A DNA stretch of 64,000 nucleotides from Perkinsus olseni. Lineage: Eukaryota > Perkinsozoa > Perkinsida > Perkinsidae. The notes under the pieces were generated by a model. The model was given only the letters and a program-made list of their open reading frames with translations. It searched no databases and was not told the origin of the DNA. Both the position numbers and the translations under genes were made by a program. This document shows positions 10,552-21,153 of the stretch, one piece after another; the stretch's first letter is position 1; each line of letters opens with the position of its first letter. The stretch covers positions 124,001-188,000 of the forward strand of contig JABANP010000038.1 of assembly GCA_013115135.1 (NCBI GenBank). The letters run 5' to 3'.

Positions 10552-13105
10552 ATGTCGTCTGCATCCAACGGGGACCAGAAGGGCCCCATCTTCGTGATGC
10601 CTCAATCCAGCCCACCACAAGCACCTGCTCAGGGAGAGGCGAAGAAGGGGGGAGGGGATGAGGATGGAGCTGCCAAATCCAGTGTGGTTTACATTCAACC
10701 GGTGGAGGATGGCCTCAGTCTACCCAAGCTGCTATTCATGGAGAAGGAGTGGAGGTAAGCTCCCCATCCCTGCCCTTGCTGAATGGAAGTCGGTCTTTGG
10801 TAGCTGGTCTTCGTTGATTGTGAACATCATTCGGACGTTGGGGGCCTCCCTCGAGCGGGACTCCGAGATAGACGCCGTCTTCCCAGGGCAGTACATGATC
10901 GATGCCTTCAAGAGGAATTTGAGTGTAACGACGACGCCGCTAGTCGAAGGTCGCTGCCAATCTGTTGTTCTTTGTTCAGCTCAAGAACGAGCAGGATGCT
11001 AGTATCTTGTGCGAAGAGCTTGCCAAACTCGACCTCATCATGGTTAGAACTGATGGAGTGCACGAGGTAAAGATACCCCTCCCCTCGGGCGGCACTCCTC
11101 CTCTATTTAGAACGAGAGGTTCGATCCCGAGTACGACTACAGCTTGGTCTATCACCTCAAGCCGCACGTACGAATCATGCAGTTTTTTAGGCGTCCACGT
11201 AGGCTCATCGTGTGACAGGTTCTCAACTCAGTGCGCTTCGTTCGCTCTGGTACCCCCTTCGAGGTCGGTGGTGTGGACGAGGCAGTAGCTCAAATGCAGG
11301 ACGTCATCGTGAAGCTGACGAAGCGGATGAATCGTCTGAAGGTCGGTGAACAGCGGTCTTTGTTAATGTCACGGGTTGTTTGCTCTTCCCTCAGGGTTTC
11401 TACTCTAAACTGGATGACTCCGAAGTTCTCGTCACCGACTGGCTTCTGCTGGCCGAGGATCCGGAGTATCTTAGGTCGGCTTCCGTCCAACGCAAGTGTC
11501 GCTGGATTTGTTATCACAGGTTTCAAGAGTTGACCTGCATGCTACAAGTTATCTGCGGCAGCTCTGAAGGGTCCGCAGATTCTATTCTTTTTAAAGTGGC
11601 CCAGGAGCGGCCTGAGTAGGATGCTTGCGGTCCTCCGTCGCCTTATGTCCCCTTAGGTTCTGGCGTCGCTTCATGATAGCCCTCTACCATCTGATGGTGG
11701 ACCATGCCATGGCCGATCTTGGAACAGTGGCCGCCGATGCACCAACCTACACACGCTGGGAGTAGCACGCCCCCGGTTCGATACCTGTCGGGCGTATGGC
11801 TGTTGTCTTGATAGATTCTTCACAAGTGTTAGCTATGATGTGGGAGGCTTCCCACTTTCTCTGCGGGACATCGAGCACGCTATACTGCGAGGGAACCAGT
11901 ACCCTCCGCCGGGGGAGCTCCTGCGGGTCATGGGAAAGGACGACCCCAGAAGAGGCTTTGTACTAAGTAGGCCTTCTCCCCCTCGCTCAGCTCTTAATAT
12001 TCCTCCCAGATCCAGTCTACGCCGACCCCCGAGTCCACTTCCTGCTCTCTTGTGGGGCCAAGAGCTGCCCTCCAGCCGTGTCTATTGCGAGGATGAACGA
12101 CGGTAAATGGGAGTCTGTGGCTGCGGAAGCCGCTAAGAATTTTGTAAGTGTCTTCATTTCTATCTAGACCAGCGTCAATGACTCGCCCTGCTGCAGGTAA
12201 CAGACGAGAATCAAGTCCGATACGACGCCGACAGCAACGTCCTTTACCTCAATAAAATATTCAGTTGGTACAAGAAGGACTTTCGGTGGCACTGAAGCCC
12301 TGATGCTACTCAACATTCGAAGGTCGGTAATCTACGGCCTCCAATTCTACTAACCTCGCACAGGCAGCGGCAGTGGCGATCAAAACTCACTCGTCGCTCG
12401 CGTTGGCCATCCACACGGTTAGGTACGCCGGTGAGGGCTGGGAAGTCGCGGCGAAGATCGAGGGGAAGACTCCCAAGATGAAGTACATGAAGTACGACTG
12501 GCAGCCACACGCCTCCAGGATAAAGGTCGGCAGACGCTCTTAGACACACACCCTTGCCATGTCCTCGCCTCAATAGACCTACTCGCCGGCCAAATCGGAC
12601 GCCAACGCTTTCAAGATGATCTCCTCCTACCTCAAGACCAGTTTTGGCCGGCCAACTTCCCGGACACGGTAAGCCGCTGGTTGCTGTTTTCTTCAGCTAC
12701 ATCAGAGTGCATCGGCCAGATACGCAGAGATCCGGCAAGAGCGTCGCGAGCTGGAGCCTTTGGAGAAGAAGGCTGCCGAGGAGTTGGAGGCACGAATGAA
12801 GGAGATACAGGCGAAGAACGAGAAGGCTAGAGGAGGAGACGGTGAGGGAGAACATCCAAGCGCTTCTACATCCATCGGCTTGGGATGGTGAAACCCACTG
12901 ACTCTGCTGCCTTCAGGCGCGTAAGTTCCAGCTGCAAGTGGAGAAGGCCAAGGCCAGTCCGGACGGCGCGGTGGTCGTACGGTCTGAAGAGGTGGGCTTA
13001 GCTTCAGACAAGAAGGGAGAAGGGGAGGAGAGCAAGAATGATGTGGCACAGGGTGAGGGGGGTGGACCCAATGGTCGGGGTCCTGCGTTACAAAATTTGT
13101 TGTGA
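10552..13105 (+). CDS. DEP-like and DUF547 domain protein with coiled-coil tail
   Basis: ATG 10552 opens a Pro/Gly/Lys-rich N-terminus (MSSASNGDQKGP). Next is a DEP-like segment: VFPGQYMIDAFKRNL, then DASILCEELAKLDLI. DUF547 follows in pieces: IALYHLMVDHAMADL near 11680; VGGFPLSLRDIEHAILRGN near 11845; DPRVHFLLSCGAKSCPP near 12030; YLNKIFSWYKKDF near 12250; and MKYMKYDWQPHAS near 12490. This order, including HFxLxCGAxSCPP, is diagnostic of DUF547. DEP plus DUF547 fusions are known in plants and protists, with no established enzymatic role. A Glu/Lys coiled coil covers about 12715-13105 (stop TGA 13103). The frame slips by one base at TTT 12281-12283, where FGGTEAL is expected, and probably again near 10950. 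Confidence 0.65.
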
Positions 13106-13135
13106 TACCTCAGATACTCCGGCGCCGCCCAAGGA

Positions 13136-14218
13136 ATGAGGTCACGGCCGGTCCTAATTCTGGAATTTCTTTCGTTTTTTGCCCCCCCTTACAGCCCGGA
13201 GCCATTCGCCTGTTGCGTTCGACTCGACTAGGGATCCTACTGTCGTCATCATCATCAGTAGTTGTACTGCCTCCACCTGCCTCGGTATGGTCCTACCACG
13301 GTACACCCTGGGGTTCCTCCTACTCTACAGCCTGGATCGGAGGGGGCAGTCCTGCTTGGCGGCCACGACACCTCCTGCCTACCTCGAACGCTACTGAGGA
13401 AATAGCTCTCCCAGAGGCCCTCAAAGGGCGCAGCCTGCCCAGGCCAGTGAAGGGGATACAACGCCATCAACTAGCACCGGGCTCGGTGGTGGACCTCATG
13501 GTCGATGTTGGTAGGCACCATCCCCTCTTACTGTTGTGCAGACTTCTCCCTTCAGGTGAGGTCATAGAGATATCTTTGGTTGGCAACCCCACTACAGGCT
13601 ACAGCTGGCAGGATGCGGATCGCCGCCGTGCTGCTGCTGCTGGTGGTGGTCGCTCACCCGAGTTGGCAGCTGACCCCGAGGCCCCTCACAGACCTCAGGG
13701 CGAGAGGGAGACATCATCCAAGAACGGATTCGGAGAGGCTCCAGCAGGTGTAGAAAAGACCTCAATGGTCGTAGAATACCTAGCTCAATTTTATAAGGTA
13801 GCCTGGAATGCTCCACCCGCCACTGGCGCTGGTCAGTACATTCTCGCCTTGCAGGTGAACCCTCATCCCCTAGGCTACGTAGGCACGGGCGGCATTTATT
13901 ATTTTTATTATCAAGTGAGCGGCCTTCTTGTGGCGTCCTCGCCCGCCTACTGCTGCTGGTGGTGGTCAGGCACTGAGCCCAGGCAGCTGCCAGCTTCGGT
14001 TCGTCTACACCAGGCCGTGGGAGCACGTCCCTATCCCTGAGGAACACTACGCCCGAGCTAACGTCAGGGTTCATAGTACCACGGCAGGCGACGATGGTGG
14101 TGGCCGGGAGAAGGCAGGAAAGGTGGAGCTTCCGGAGGACTCAAGCGGACATCAAGTATGGTCAGGGACAGTGTCTGCCGATTCACGATGCTCTCCTCAG
14201 ATGTACGTCATGTCCTGA
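13136..14218 (+). CDS. Chagasin-family cysteine protease inhibitor (MEROPS I42)
   Basis: Inhibits papain-family cysteine proteases, as chagasin and apicomplexan falstatin/toxostatin do (family knowledge). All three inhibitory loops are visible in order. NPTTGYSW lies near 13588-13611. GTGGIYYF follows in an exon beginning at 13855. RPWE follows in the exon from 13970 (RFVYTRPWEHVPI). Likely introns are 13511-13554, 13798-13854 and 13915-13969, all GT..AG. The first restores VDVGEVIEISLVGNPTTGY. The linker between the first two loops is longer than in chagasin and rich in Arg, Ala and Gly, so part of it may be intronic. The N-terminus is uncertain: ATG 13136 gives a hydrophobic leader (LILEFLSFFA), but a run of seven C near 13190 disturbs the frame. 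The C-terminus after VHS is also uncertain. Confidence 0.7.
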
Positions 14219-15310
14219 TGCTGGTTGGGGCGAGAAGCTATTAGAGCATTTATTGTTTGACTTTGGATGGGGCTCCTGCTGCTGCGGCTGCCCTCGTCCT
14301 CCTCACTGCCACTCGTAGCAGTATCAACGTTGACCAAGCCAGAATACTCGCCGTTGTAGACTACGATAGGCCTTGCAGAAGCCGTACCAGTAGCTATGTC
14401 TCCATCGCCTTCACTCCTGTGTTTTTCCGCTGGTTCCTCCTCTCCCTCCTCTCGGTGGTGCCGCCAGCAGCAGCAGCAGCTCGTCTTCAACAACAAGGCC
14501 ATCCTAGTGTTGTTGTTGTCTCTATACTTACAGTCCCTTGTTGTTGCCCTTGCCATACTTGTGATGTCTATGACTGTGATGATTAGATACACTCATGCTT
14601 GCTGAATCCTTTCCTACCATCGATGCTGTTGCGTGCTCCTTGCCTCCCCTCCCGCTCTACCCTGGTCGGCGAGTATCATAGCTTGTGTCGGCTACTGGCC
14701 ATACTTCCCCTCCATGACCGACCATCGTTCCTCGCGACGTTGTCCGGGCGAGGCCGGAATAGGGGTAGGTGCCTACAGGGCTCCGTACAGAGGACCACTT
14801 CGCTATCCTTCCAGACAGCCCCCCTCCAGCAGCTCTCACGGCTGGCGTGTAGCAATCTGATGCAGGGCCTTCTCGGCGCGATATCGGCGGTGGACGGTAT
14901 TCGAGTAGGTCACCAACACTCGTAGTAGCTCACAGTACCTCGCCGGCAGGCCCGATTGACCTTCCCGCCGTCTCCCCGAGATGATGCCTCGACGAAGGTA
15001 GACAATGACGCAGTGGACGGTGACACAGATTGGATGATGAATGAGCTCATATTCCTAGAGCAGACTCTAGCAGTAAAATCCTCTATGATGAGCCCGCATG
15101 CCATCCCCCTACTGCCTGCCGCAGGACCATGCATTAGCGGTCTCATCGCTGACTGATAAGGTCAGAGTCCTGCTGGATATCTCGGAAGACCGTCATTATC
15201 ATCATCACCTATCATCGCAACAGCCCAACGGTATGCCAGGATCTGCTCACAGCGTAATGCTACGAACTGCCTGAGCAGAACAGCTGAGTGTCGTCTTGTA
15301 GGTCTCTAAC
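14219..15310. other. Low-complexity stretch, exons not resolved
   Basis: Triplet runs (CAG/CTG, GTT) dominate 14280-14530 and produce poly-Gln or poly-Cys peptides depending on frame. A plus-strand open piece to 14605 includes a hydrophobic segment (AILVLLLSLYLQSLVVALAILV). An ATG at 14623 starts a basic, Leu/Arg/Ser-rich peptide, and a piece at 14956-15156 is acidic. These may be 5' exons of the next gene or a separate gene; I cannot join them. Confidence 0.3.
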
Positions 15311-17171
15311 GTGAGTCCTGTTACCGAGAAGTCCAGTGGCGAGGTTCCCAGATCCACGACCCATGATGGGAAGAGCGCAGCGCCACAAGTACGCAACCCG
15401 TCGCTCCCTGCGCTGTCCGAGCGGCTTCGAGCTGCTTGGTCTGATCTCTACTGTCGTCAGGTCGGTGAAGCGTGCCCGGCGTTAGGTAGAGGACACAGGG
15501 CCGATGAGGAAGGTGAGGGGTAGCTGACGAGGCATCGCAGCAAGAGCGTATGCCTTGGCAGGTATCCCGGCCCCGCGGCTGAGTTGTGGTGACAACTCCC
15601 CCGCCAGTACAGTCATTGTCATCGACGACGAGCCTCCAGCGGGAGAGGCCCCAGCACCGCCGCCGCCCCGTCCACAAGCGTCGCCGGAAAGCTCCCATGA
15701 GTCTCATCCGCAGGAGCCTGTTCGCCTCAGCAAGGTGTGATTGGTGAATCCATCGTGCCCTGTGGCCACTGGTGCGTAGAACATCTCGCGAGTACTCCTT
15801 CAGGCAGCCAAGAAGCGTCGTCGAAAGGCGAGAGCTAGGCAGCGACAGCGAGCGATCATGGAACTCGTGAACCGGGAGAAGGCGGGCGAAGATCTTAGCG
15901 AATTCGAAGGTTCGTTCTCGTGTGCCTTCGGCAGTGCTGCTAGAGTGTCCTTCTCAGTTGACGTCCTGGAGAGCTTCCTGAATGATGAGGTCCCCCTTCC
16001 CCCCTCCGGCCTACCGCCGGAGCTGCTCAGAATGGCCAGAGAGCTGTGCGAGGAGTGGGAGCGGCAGCAGGTTGAGACAACAACGGCATACGTTCCACAA
16101 CGCTACGGACTGTCGCAGATGCAACAGGAGGACAAGCTCGAAGAAGTAGAATACTTCATGATGGACCTCGCCGACGCCCGACAGACCGAGGAGGGGGCGG
16201 CGGCCCGGCGCAACGGAGTGTCGACCGACCCAACGGGAGCTCCTGACCGAAGACAGCAGCAGTAGCGAGTCGCGCCAGTGCTCGGCATTTCCGATGCGGC
16301 AATTCTCAGGATTCTTCCTTCGGCAGCACTAGGCGTCCCCGAGCCCGGCATCGGCCGGCCCTCGACGTCATCACACTTGCCTGCTGAGGATGAAAATCTC
16401 ACGGCAATTGCTGATGCCTCTCGCGGTGAGTCAGGGTGCGGTATTCTATATCCTCATGACCGCGATAGGAGAGCACCCTCCGAGGCTCGAGGAGTCGCCT
16501 TAACTGTTGAACCTCAGGAGGGATACCAGTCTGGAACGAATGGGAGACACTCGGGCAAGTAGCGTGGAAGATCGAGGACATGCTGGAAGAGGTCGTCCCG
16601 CCTCCTGCAGCCACGAAGCGCGATCGAGTAAGTATCATTCCACCGGCGTTTCGTGGAAAGTACCACTCTCTGCTGGTCAAAGTGAGCTTCCCTCAGCCCA
16701 GCGGCATCACCGATGCGCGGCCGCCGAGGGTTCGCAGGGCCGGCTCAGGGGAGATGAAGATTGAGATACGGCGGACGTTAAGGGCGGTTAGGGAAGGTCA
16801 CTTCACGCGATGCTGTCGAGCCTCTTCAGGCCTTTGCTTCCTCAGGTGTTGACAGCCTACCGCGGCGGCCGTCAGCAAATCAACGATTACTCGAACTGCG
16901 ATCGGTGAGCGTAGAATGTGAACACGGTGATGTATGGTTCGAGTTGGAATTCTGACAGGTCATGGACTGCCTCGAGGACTCCATGTACAGTGCAGGAGAG
17001 AACGATCCGTCCGCTCCTCCTAGGGCTGTCGTGGATATGTTAAGAGCTACTTTAGAGAAGATGTGGCCGCGGTCGAGCGCCCAGAATGAGTGTCGACCGT
17101 CCTCGGAAAGACGACCTCCTCCTAAACGGCGGGGGCGGACAGGCATCCGTGAAATAATCATACCCGGATAA
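15311..17171 (+). CDS. Hypothetical, probably nuclear, charged protein
   Basis: Not recognised. Plus-strand exons include a basic piece KKRRRKARARQRQRAIMEL near 15805-15870, and a helical acidic piece from about 15955 (VDVLESFLNDEVPL, then LPPELLRMARELCEEWERQQ). A later piece near 16515-16630 reads GIPVWNEWETLGQVAWKIED and is followed by a GTAAGT donor. The terminal exon, about 16960-17171, carries DMLRATLEKMW, then PPPKRRGR and a stop at TAA 17169-17171. The two basic clusters look like nuclear localisation signals (inference). It ends tail to tail with the minus-strand gene at 17484. The 5' limit is arbitrary and exons upstream of 15311 are possible. Confidence 0.4.
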
Positions 17172-17483
17172 TCCGGTTTTACCCCTGGCAAGTTTACTCA
17201 CGTTATCTCGATAAGAATACATTATAGCTACTCACCGTTTCATGTCGAGTAGTTGTGGTGTTGAAGGCAAAAAGCCGTAGTCGAGGGCACTCGGGGAGGG
17301 GCACGAATACAGTCGACGCTCGAAGGCCGTGTAGCACCTATCCTCACTCGCTCCGAGGGAACCGAATTGAGGTATACCGTATCAGTCGGCACTCGGCTGG
17401 TCAATCCACAGTCGATACATGTGGGTGTTCGCTCTGATTACTCACGATAACACAACACGACTCTGAATGATAATGGTACAAGC
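17172..17483. other. Convergent intergenic spacer
   Basis: Lies between the 3' ends of two genes on opposite strands. No coding potential, hairpin terminator or repeat stood out. It should contain both 3' untranslated regions. Confidence 0.5.
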
Positions 17484-18360
17484 TTAGACCGCGGCCCTTA
17501 TTCTTCCAATCTGCCCGGGACGGGGCTGGGAATTATTCAACCGAGGAGCTAGAAGGGCAGTCTCGGACGGCCTTGGAAGGCTTGTAGTGCTGCTCGGGGC
17601 CGATGCCGGGGGCTTTGTGGAACTTGCGGCTAGGTCTCTCCAGCTAGGTGGACGCGACTCACCGAGCTGAGAATTGCCGACTACACCGAGGCTTTTGATA
17701 CCGGGAACTCGCCGTGAGGGTGTACCGCTGGTAGAACATGGGCTCGGAGATGTTGCGACGCTCGTCGACTTCAATGGGCGATCCGTCGATGGATCATATC
17801 CAGTAGCAGCTGATGCTACGGATGTCCCCCTCTTGAGGGTGTCCTTCACCTCTCGCTCGATGTTCGCGATACGCTCATCCATCGCATGCAAATCTGCCAG
17901 TATCCGTTCGCTCTCCACCGACAGCCGAGGCGCTGCCAGGGTCCACTCGGGTTGGCCATCCTCGGGCCTCGCCGACCGCGCAAGATACGGAGACAAGTCA
18001 ACATGACATTCAGGGAGCTTCTTCCGTTGAGGAGGTGACCGATAGTTCCCGCTAGGGGCCGAACCGGTCGTCCTAGGAGGGGACGGAGTCGAAGAGGGCA
18101 CACCCTTTATGGTAGATCGACCTTGGTCGCTCTCGCGGTGCATCGTTCGGTGACAGCTCGACGGTAGGCGTTGACCGCATATGGCGAGGGCTACCATTCA
18201 GAGAGGAGCCTGGCGATGACCGTCTTTGTTCCTTCACAGCGGCAGTCAATCGGCGTAGCCTATCTTCGATACGCCGAAACCTCTGCTGGTAAACAAGTGG
18301 CAGACGACTTGGCAGTAGCCTGTCACTGAGATGGGAGAAATCATCGACTGCGGGATCCAT
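17484..18360 (-). CDS. Hypothetical Ser/Pro-rich coiled-coil protein
   Basis: Unrecognised. ATG 18360-18358 starts MDPAVDDFSHLSDRLLPSRL, followed by a basic helix (RRIEDRLRRLTAAVKEQRR). A long Ser/Pro/Arg-rich region follows. It contains a second helix (ILADLHAMDERIANIEREV) and a low-complexity tail ending at a stop (17484-17486). The reading frame changes between about 18110 and 18190; both frames are open there, so either a short intron or a one-base difference must be present. The composition suggests a cytoskeletal, centrosomal or regulatory scaffold, but that is only a guess. It lies upstream of the RAP array on the same strand, 158 nt from the end of the first RAP gene. Confidence 0.45.
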
Positions 18361-18517
18361 GAAAACCGAACAACAGAACCCTGGAACAGAAGTGCCGACA
18401 GACGGTCCAATCCTCACCGATCGCCGCCGCAAGCCGACCGAGCATTCCGCCGATGCATGAACAAGAGCCAGCTCTTCCTCAGATGTCCCCCAATGATAAC
18501 AGCGCAACAACTGGAAT

Positions 18518-21125
18518 TCATGCCGAAACAGGTTTCAGAAACGTGGCCTCCTCGCCCTTCAGCGCCGCGGTGATTTCCCTTCTCAGCAGCTCTCTACGAT
18601 TGGGACGAAGAGTGGACTTCCATGAATTAGTGTCGATAGAGAGGAGCTGATACCCCCGCAGCCTCACTATCCGACGCAGCAGCTCAGTCTTCCCATCCTG
18701 ACCGAGTCGCCGAGAGCCATCGCTCTCAACACAGTGAACGAAGTGAGCCGCCCCGTCAGCCTCTATCAGCAGCTCGGGCTGCCTTGTCGTCTTGTCGACC
18801 AGAGCAAGGTCACAGACAACGCCGGGGACATCCGACGACAAGTCGTACTCGGATACCACCTCCCAACGCGGATAGAGATCACTAACGAGGGGCACGAGCT
18901 CTCTCAAGACCTCATCCTGGAAGGAGCTACTGACGGGCAGCGCACTGCTGGTCGCCTCGGCTGCAGCCCTGGCCGCTAGGTCGACCTCAGTCTGGCCACG
19001 GAGTCGGAAGTTGTGCTGGGCCGTTGCCCATTCAACCGCCCTGTACAGACGAATGAGGGCTGCGGATTGCAAGGAGACTGATGAGCAGCGAGCTAAGACG
19101 TCGCGCAGGAATGTTTCGTCGAAGAGGTTGAGGACCGCCATGGACCACACCAGCACAGGTAGATCATTATCAGGGAGTTCCGCCATCACCCTCTCACCCA
19201 TAACTTGCCGGAGAACTCCACGCGCAGCTTCGGTTCGATGGGAGTTCGACGCGAGTGCCCAAAGAAATACCGGTAGATGGGTGAAGTCGCTGGTCGTCGA
19301 CCGTTGTCCAAGCACCCTTGCAGCCAGCGAACAACACTTCTCCTGAAGCTCGTAGTGGGACAGGCGGAGCGTAGCAAGAGCCCACGTAATAGAGGCGAGG
19401 TCGGCAAGGTCCACGTCTGACGCCTCCACCTGACCCCATCGGCTGGCCACTGCATCAGCAAATCTCAGCGCTGCCTCCGGGAACTCGGAAAGAACTTGCC
19501 GAGGGCTGGTAGCGTTAGCGATACCCCGCAGTATGCTTCCCGCAACCTGTGGGGTCAGATGCTCCGCCCTGGCCCCCACCCAGTCGGCGATGGCGACCAC
19601 TTGAGCCTGTGTGCCGGGCACTCGTGACAGCGGCCCGACCAGCTTAGACACGCCTCTCACGTCAGCATCAGTCCACTCCGTCTTCAAGCCTCTGACCTCT
19701 GCTATACAGCTGACCAGTCTCGGGAAATCCTGGCTGAGCCCTAGGCCGACGATGCCCGACAGGATTGGGGCTTGGACTTGGGGCCGCGCCGTAGACAAGG
19801 CGTCCCGATCGACTCTCGTCAAAAGGACCGAAGCAAGCCTCTTGACTTTACGTGAAGGGCGAGCGAGACTGGCCCAGAGGATGCTGCCGAGGACGGGCAA
19901 GGGTAGGGGCTCAGGGCACTTCACTACGGTGTTGTTGAGGACTTCAAGCAGGTGGTCAAGGCCTCGAGAGGCTGTTGAATGACACCCAAGGAGGCTTCCC
20001 CACTGCTCGGCTGAGGTTCGCTAGCAGCTGGGGATCGAAGTCCTGGTCCTGGTCTTCCAGTAGACTGATGATACGCGTGATGACGTCCTCCGGAAGCGCC
20101 TTCTGCCGTCTGGCGTGAGCAGTAACGAGCGTGGCTAGATCGACTAAGCCGAGTTTAGTAGCATCCACATGGCCGATGTCGGCGCCCGCTTGTGGGGTAT
20201 TAGGACCGCGGAGGATGCGTGTCTGCGCCCCCACAATCTGGGACTTCTGATGATCGTTGAAGGCGGACATATCGACCCGCCGGGTGAATTCTTGAAGCAG
20301 ACTCGACGACACATGGCTGACCATCAAACATGTAGCCAGACTCCTCATAACGACGGTGTGACTGACAGGCTGTATCGGCTCGCCTGCGGTGCGGATCCTC
20401 CTCAACCAGTCCGAGGCCAAAGTCTCTACAAAACCAGCGTCTGCCCCACCGCATTTGGCAACACCGTAAGCTACATTAGCAACAGCGGCGGCCGGCATCG
20501 ACTCAAGCCCTAACCGATCCTGGCAGTGCCGGGCTATGAGTGTCATCTCCGCGGCCCAGGGCAACTCCAGTCTGCCGATGGACTGGGCGATCTCGCCAAG
20601 AGCTCGCCCTTGAATCCTCGACAAGCTGTCCTCGTCGATTCTGCCCCTCAGGACCGCACAAAGCCCATCGACGGCATCACGGTTAGCTTTAACGAATTCA
20701 GGACTGTGTGCGAGCTCCCCGAGCAGCTCCCGCACAAGCCTGATGTTGGGCGGCCTTTCTGGGAGGATTTCTGTGAGGTTTCTGCAGAATCCTCGGGCGG
20801 AAAGTAGACTCTCGTCGCCGCCACGACGCAGGAGATTTCACCAACTTCTTCTGAATGGTGTACTCGTAGCCTCTCGGAAGGTCGGCGGCCATCGACGGAC
20901 GATGATCTGCGACAAATGAGAGAGAGCCGACTGTCTTAGCGTGGTGAACAAACTGGTGTGCTCACTTGGCTGCCGAGCTACGGCTGTCGAGAGTAGCCTC
21001 ATCGCTGACAGGAGCGCGTTCCGTGAGGAACTGGCTGAAGGGACGAGCGAAAGAAGCATCGAGGACGGGAACAACGACGTCACTGCGAGGGATTTACCAA
21101 TGCTTTCACCTGGTAGAGGTACCAT
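18518..21125 (-). CDS. RAP-domain protein 1 (probable mitochondrial RNA-binding protein)
   Basis: RAP proteins bind RNA and, in alveolates, mostly act in mitochondria or plastids (family knowledge). The C-terminal RAP domain is clear near 18560-18800: LLIEADGAAHFVH, then GKTELLRRIVRLRGYQLLSI and a Trp. The middle is a run of degenerate helical repeats with the recurrent phrase WALATLRLSHYELQEKCC. The N-terminus starts at one of three Met (21125, 21059 or 21002). It reads MRLLSTAVARQPSEHTSLF from the last, a typical mitochondrial presequence. A junction near 20830 is unresolved. At the CCCC run 19998-20001 the frame shifts by one; with one base fewer it continues VGSLLGCHSTASRGLDHLL into the downstream frame. 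First of four tandem paralogues. Confidence 0.75.
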
Positions 21126-21153
21126 AACACAGAGGGTGAAGGGTTCAGAAACG

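Noticed and set aside
14197..14592. Minus-strand open frame of 131 codons
   Set aside because: Composed mainly of translated triplet repeats with no motif.
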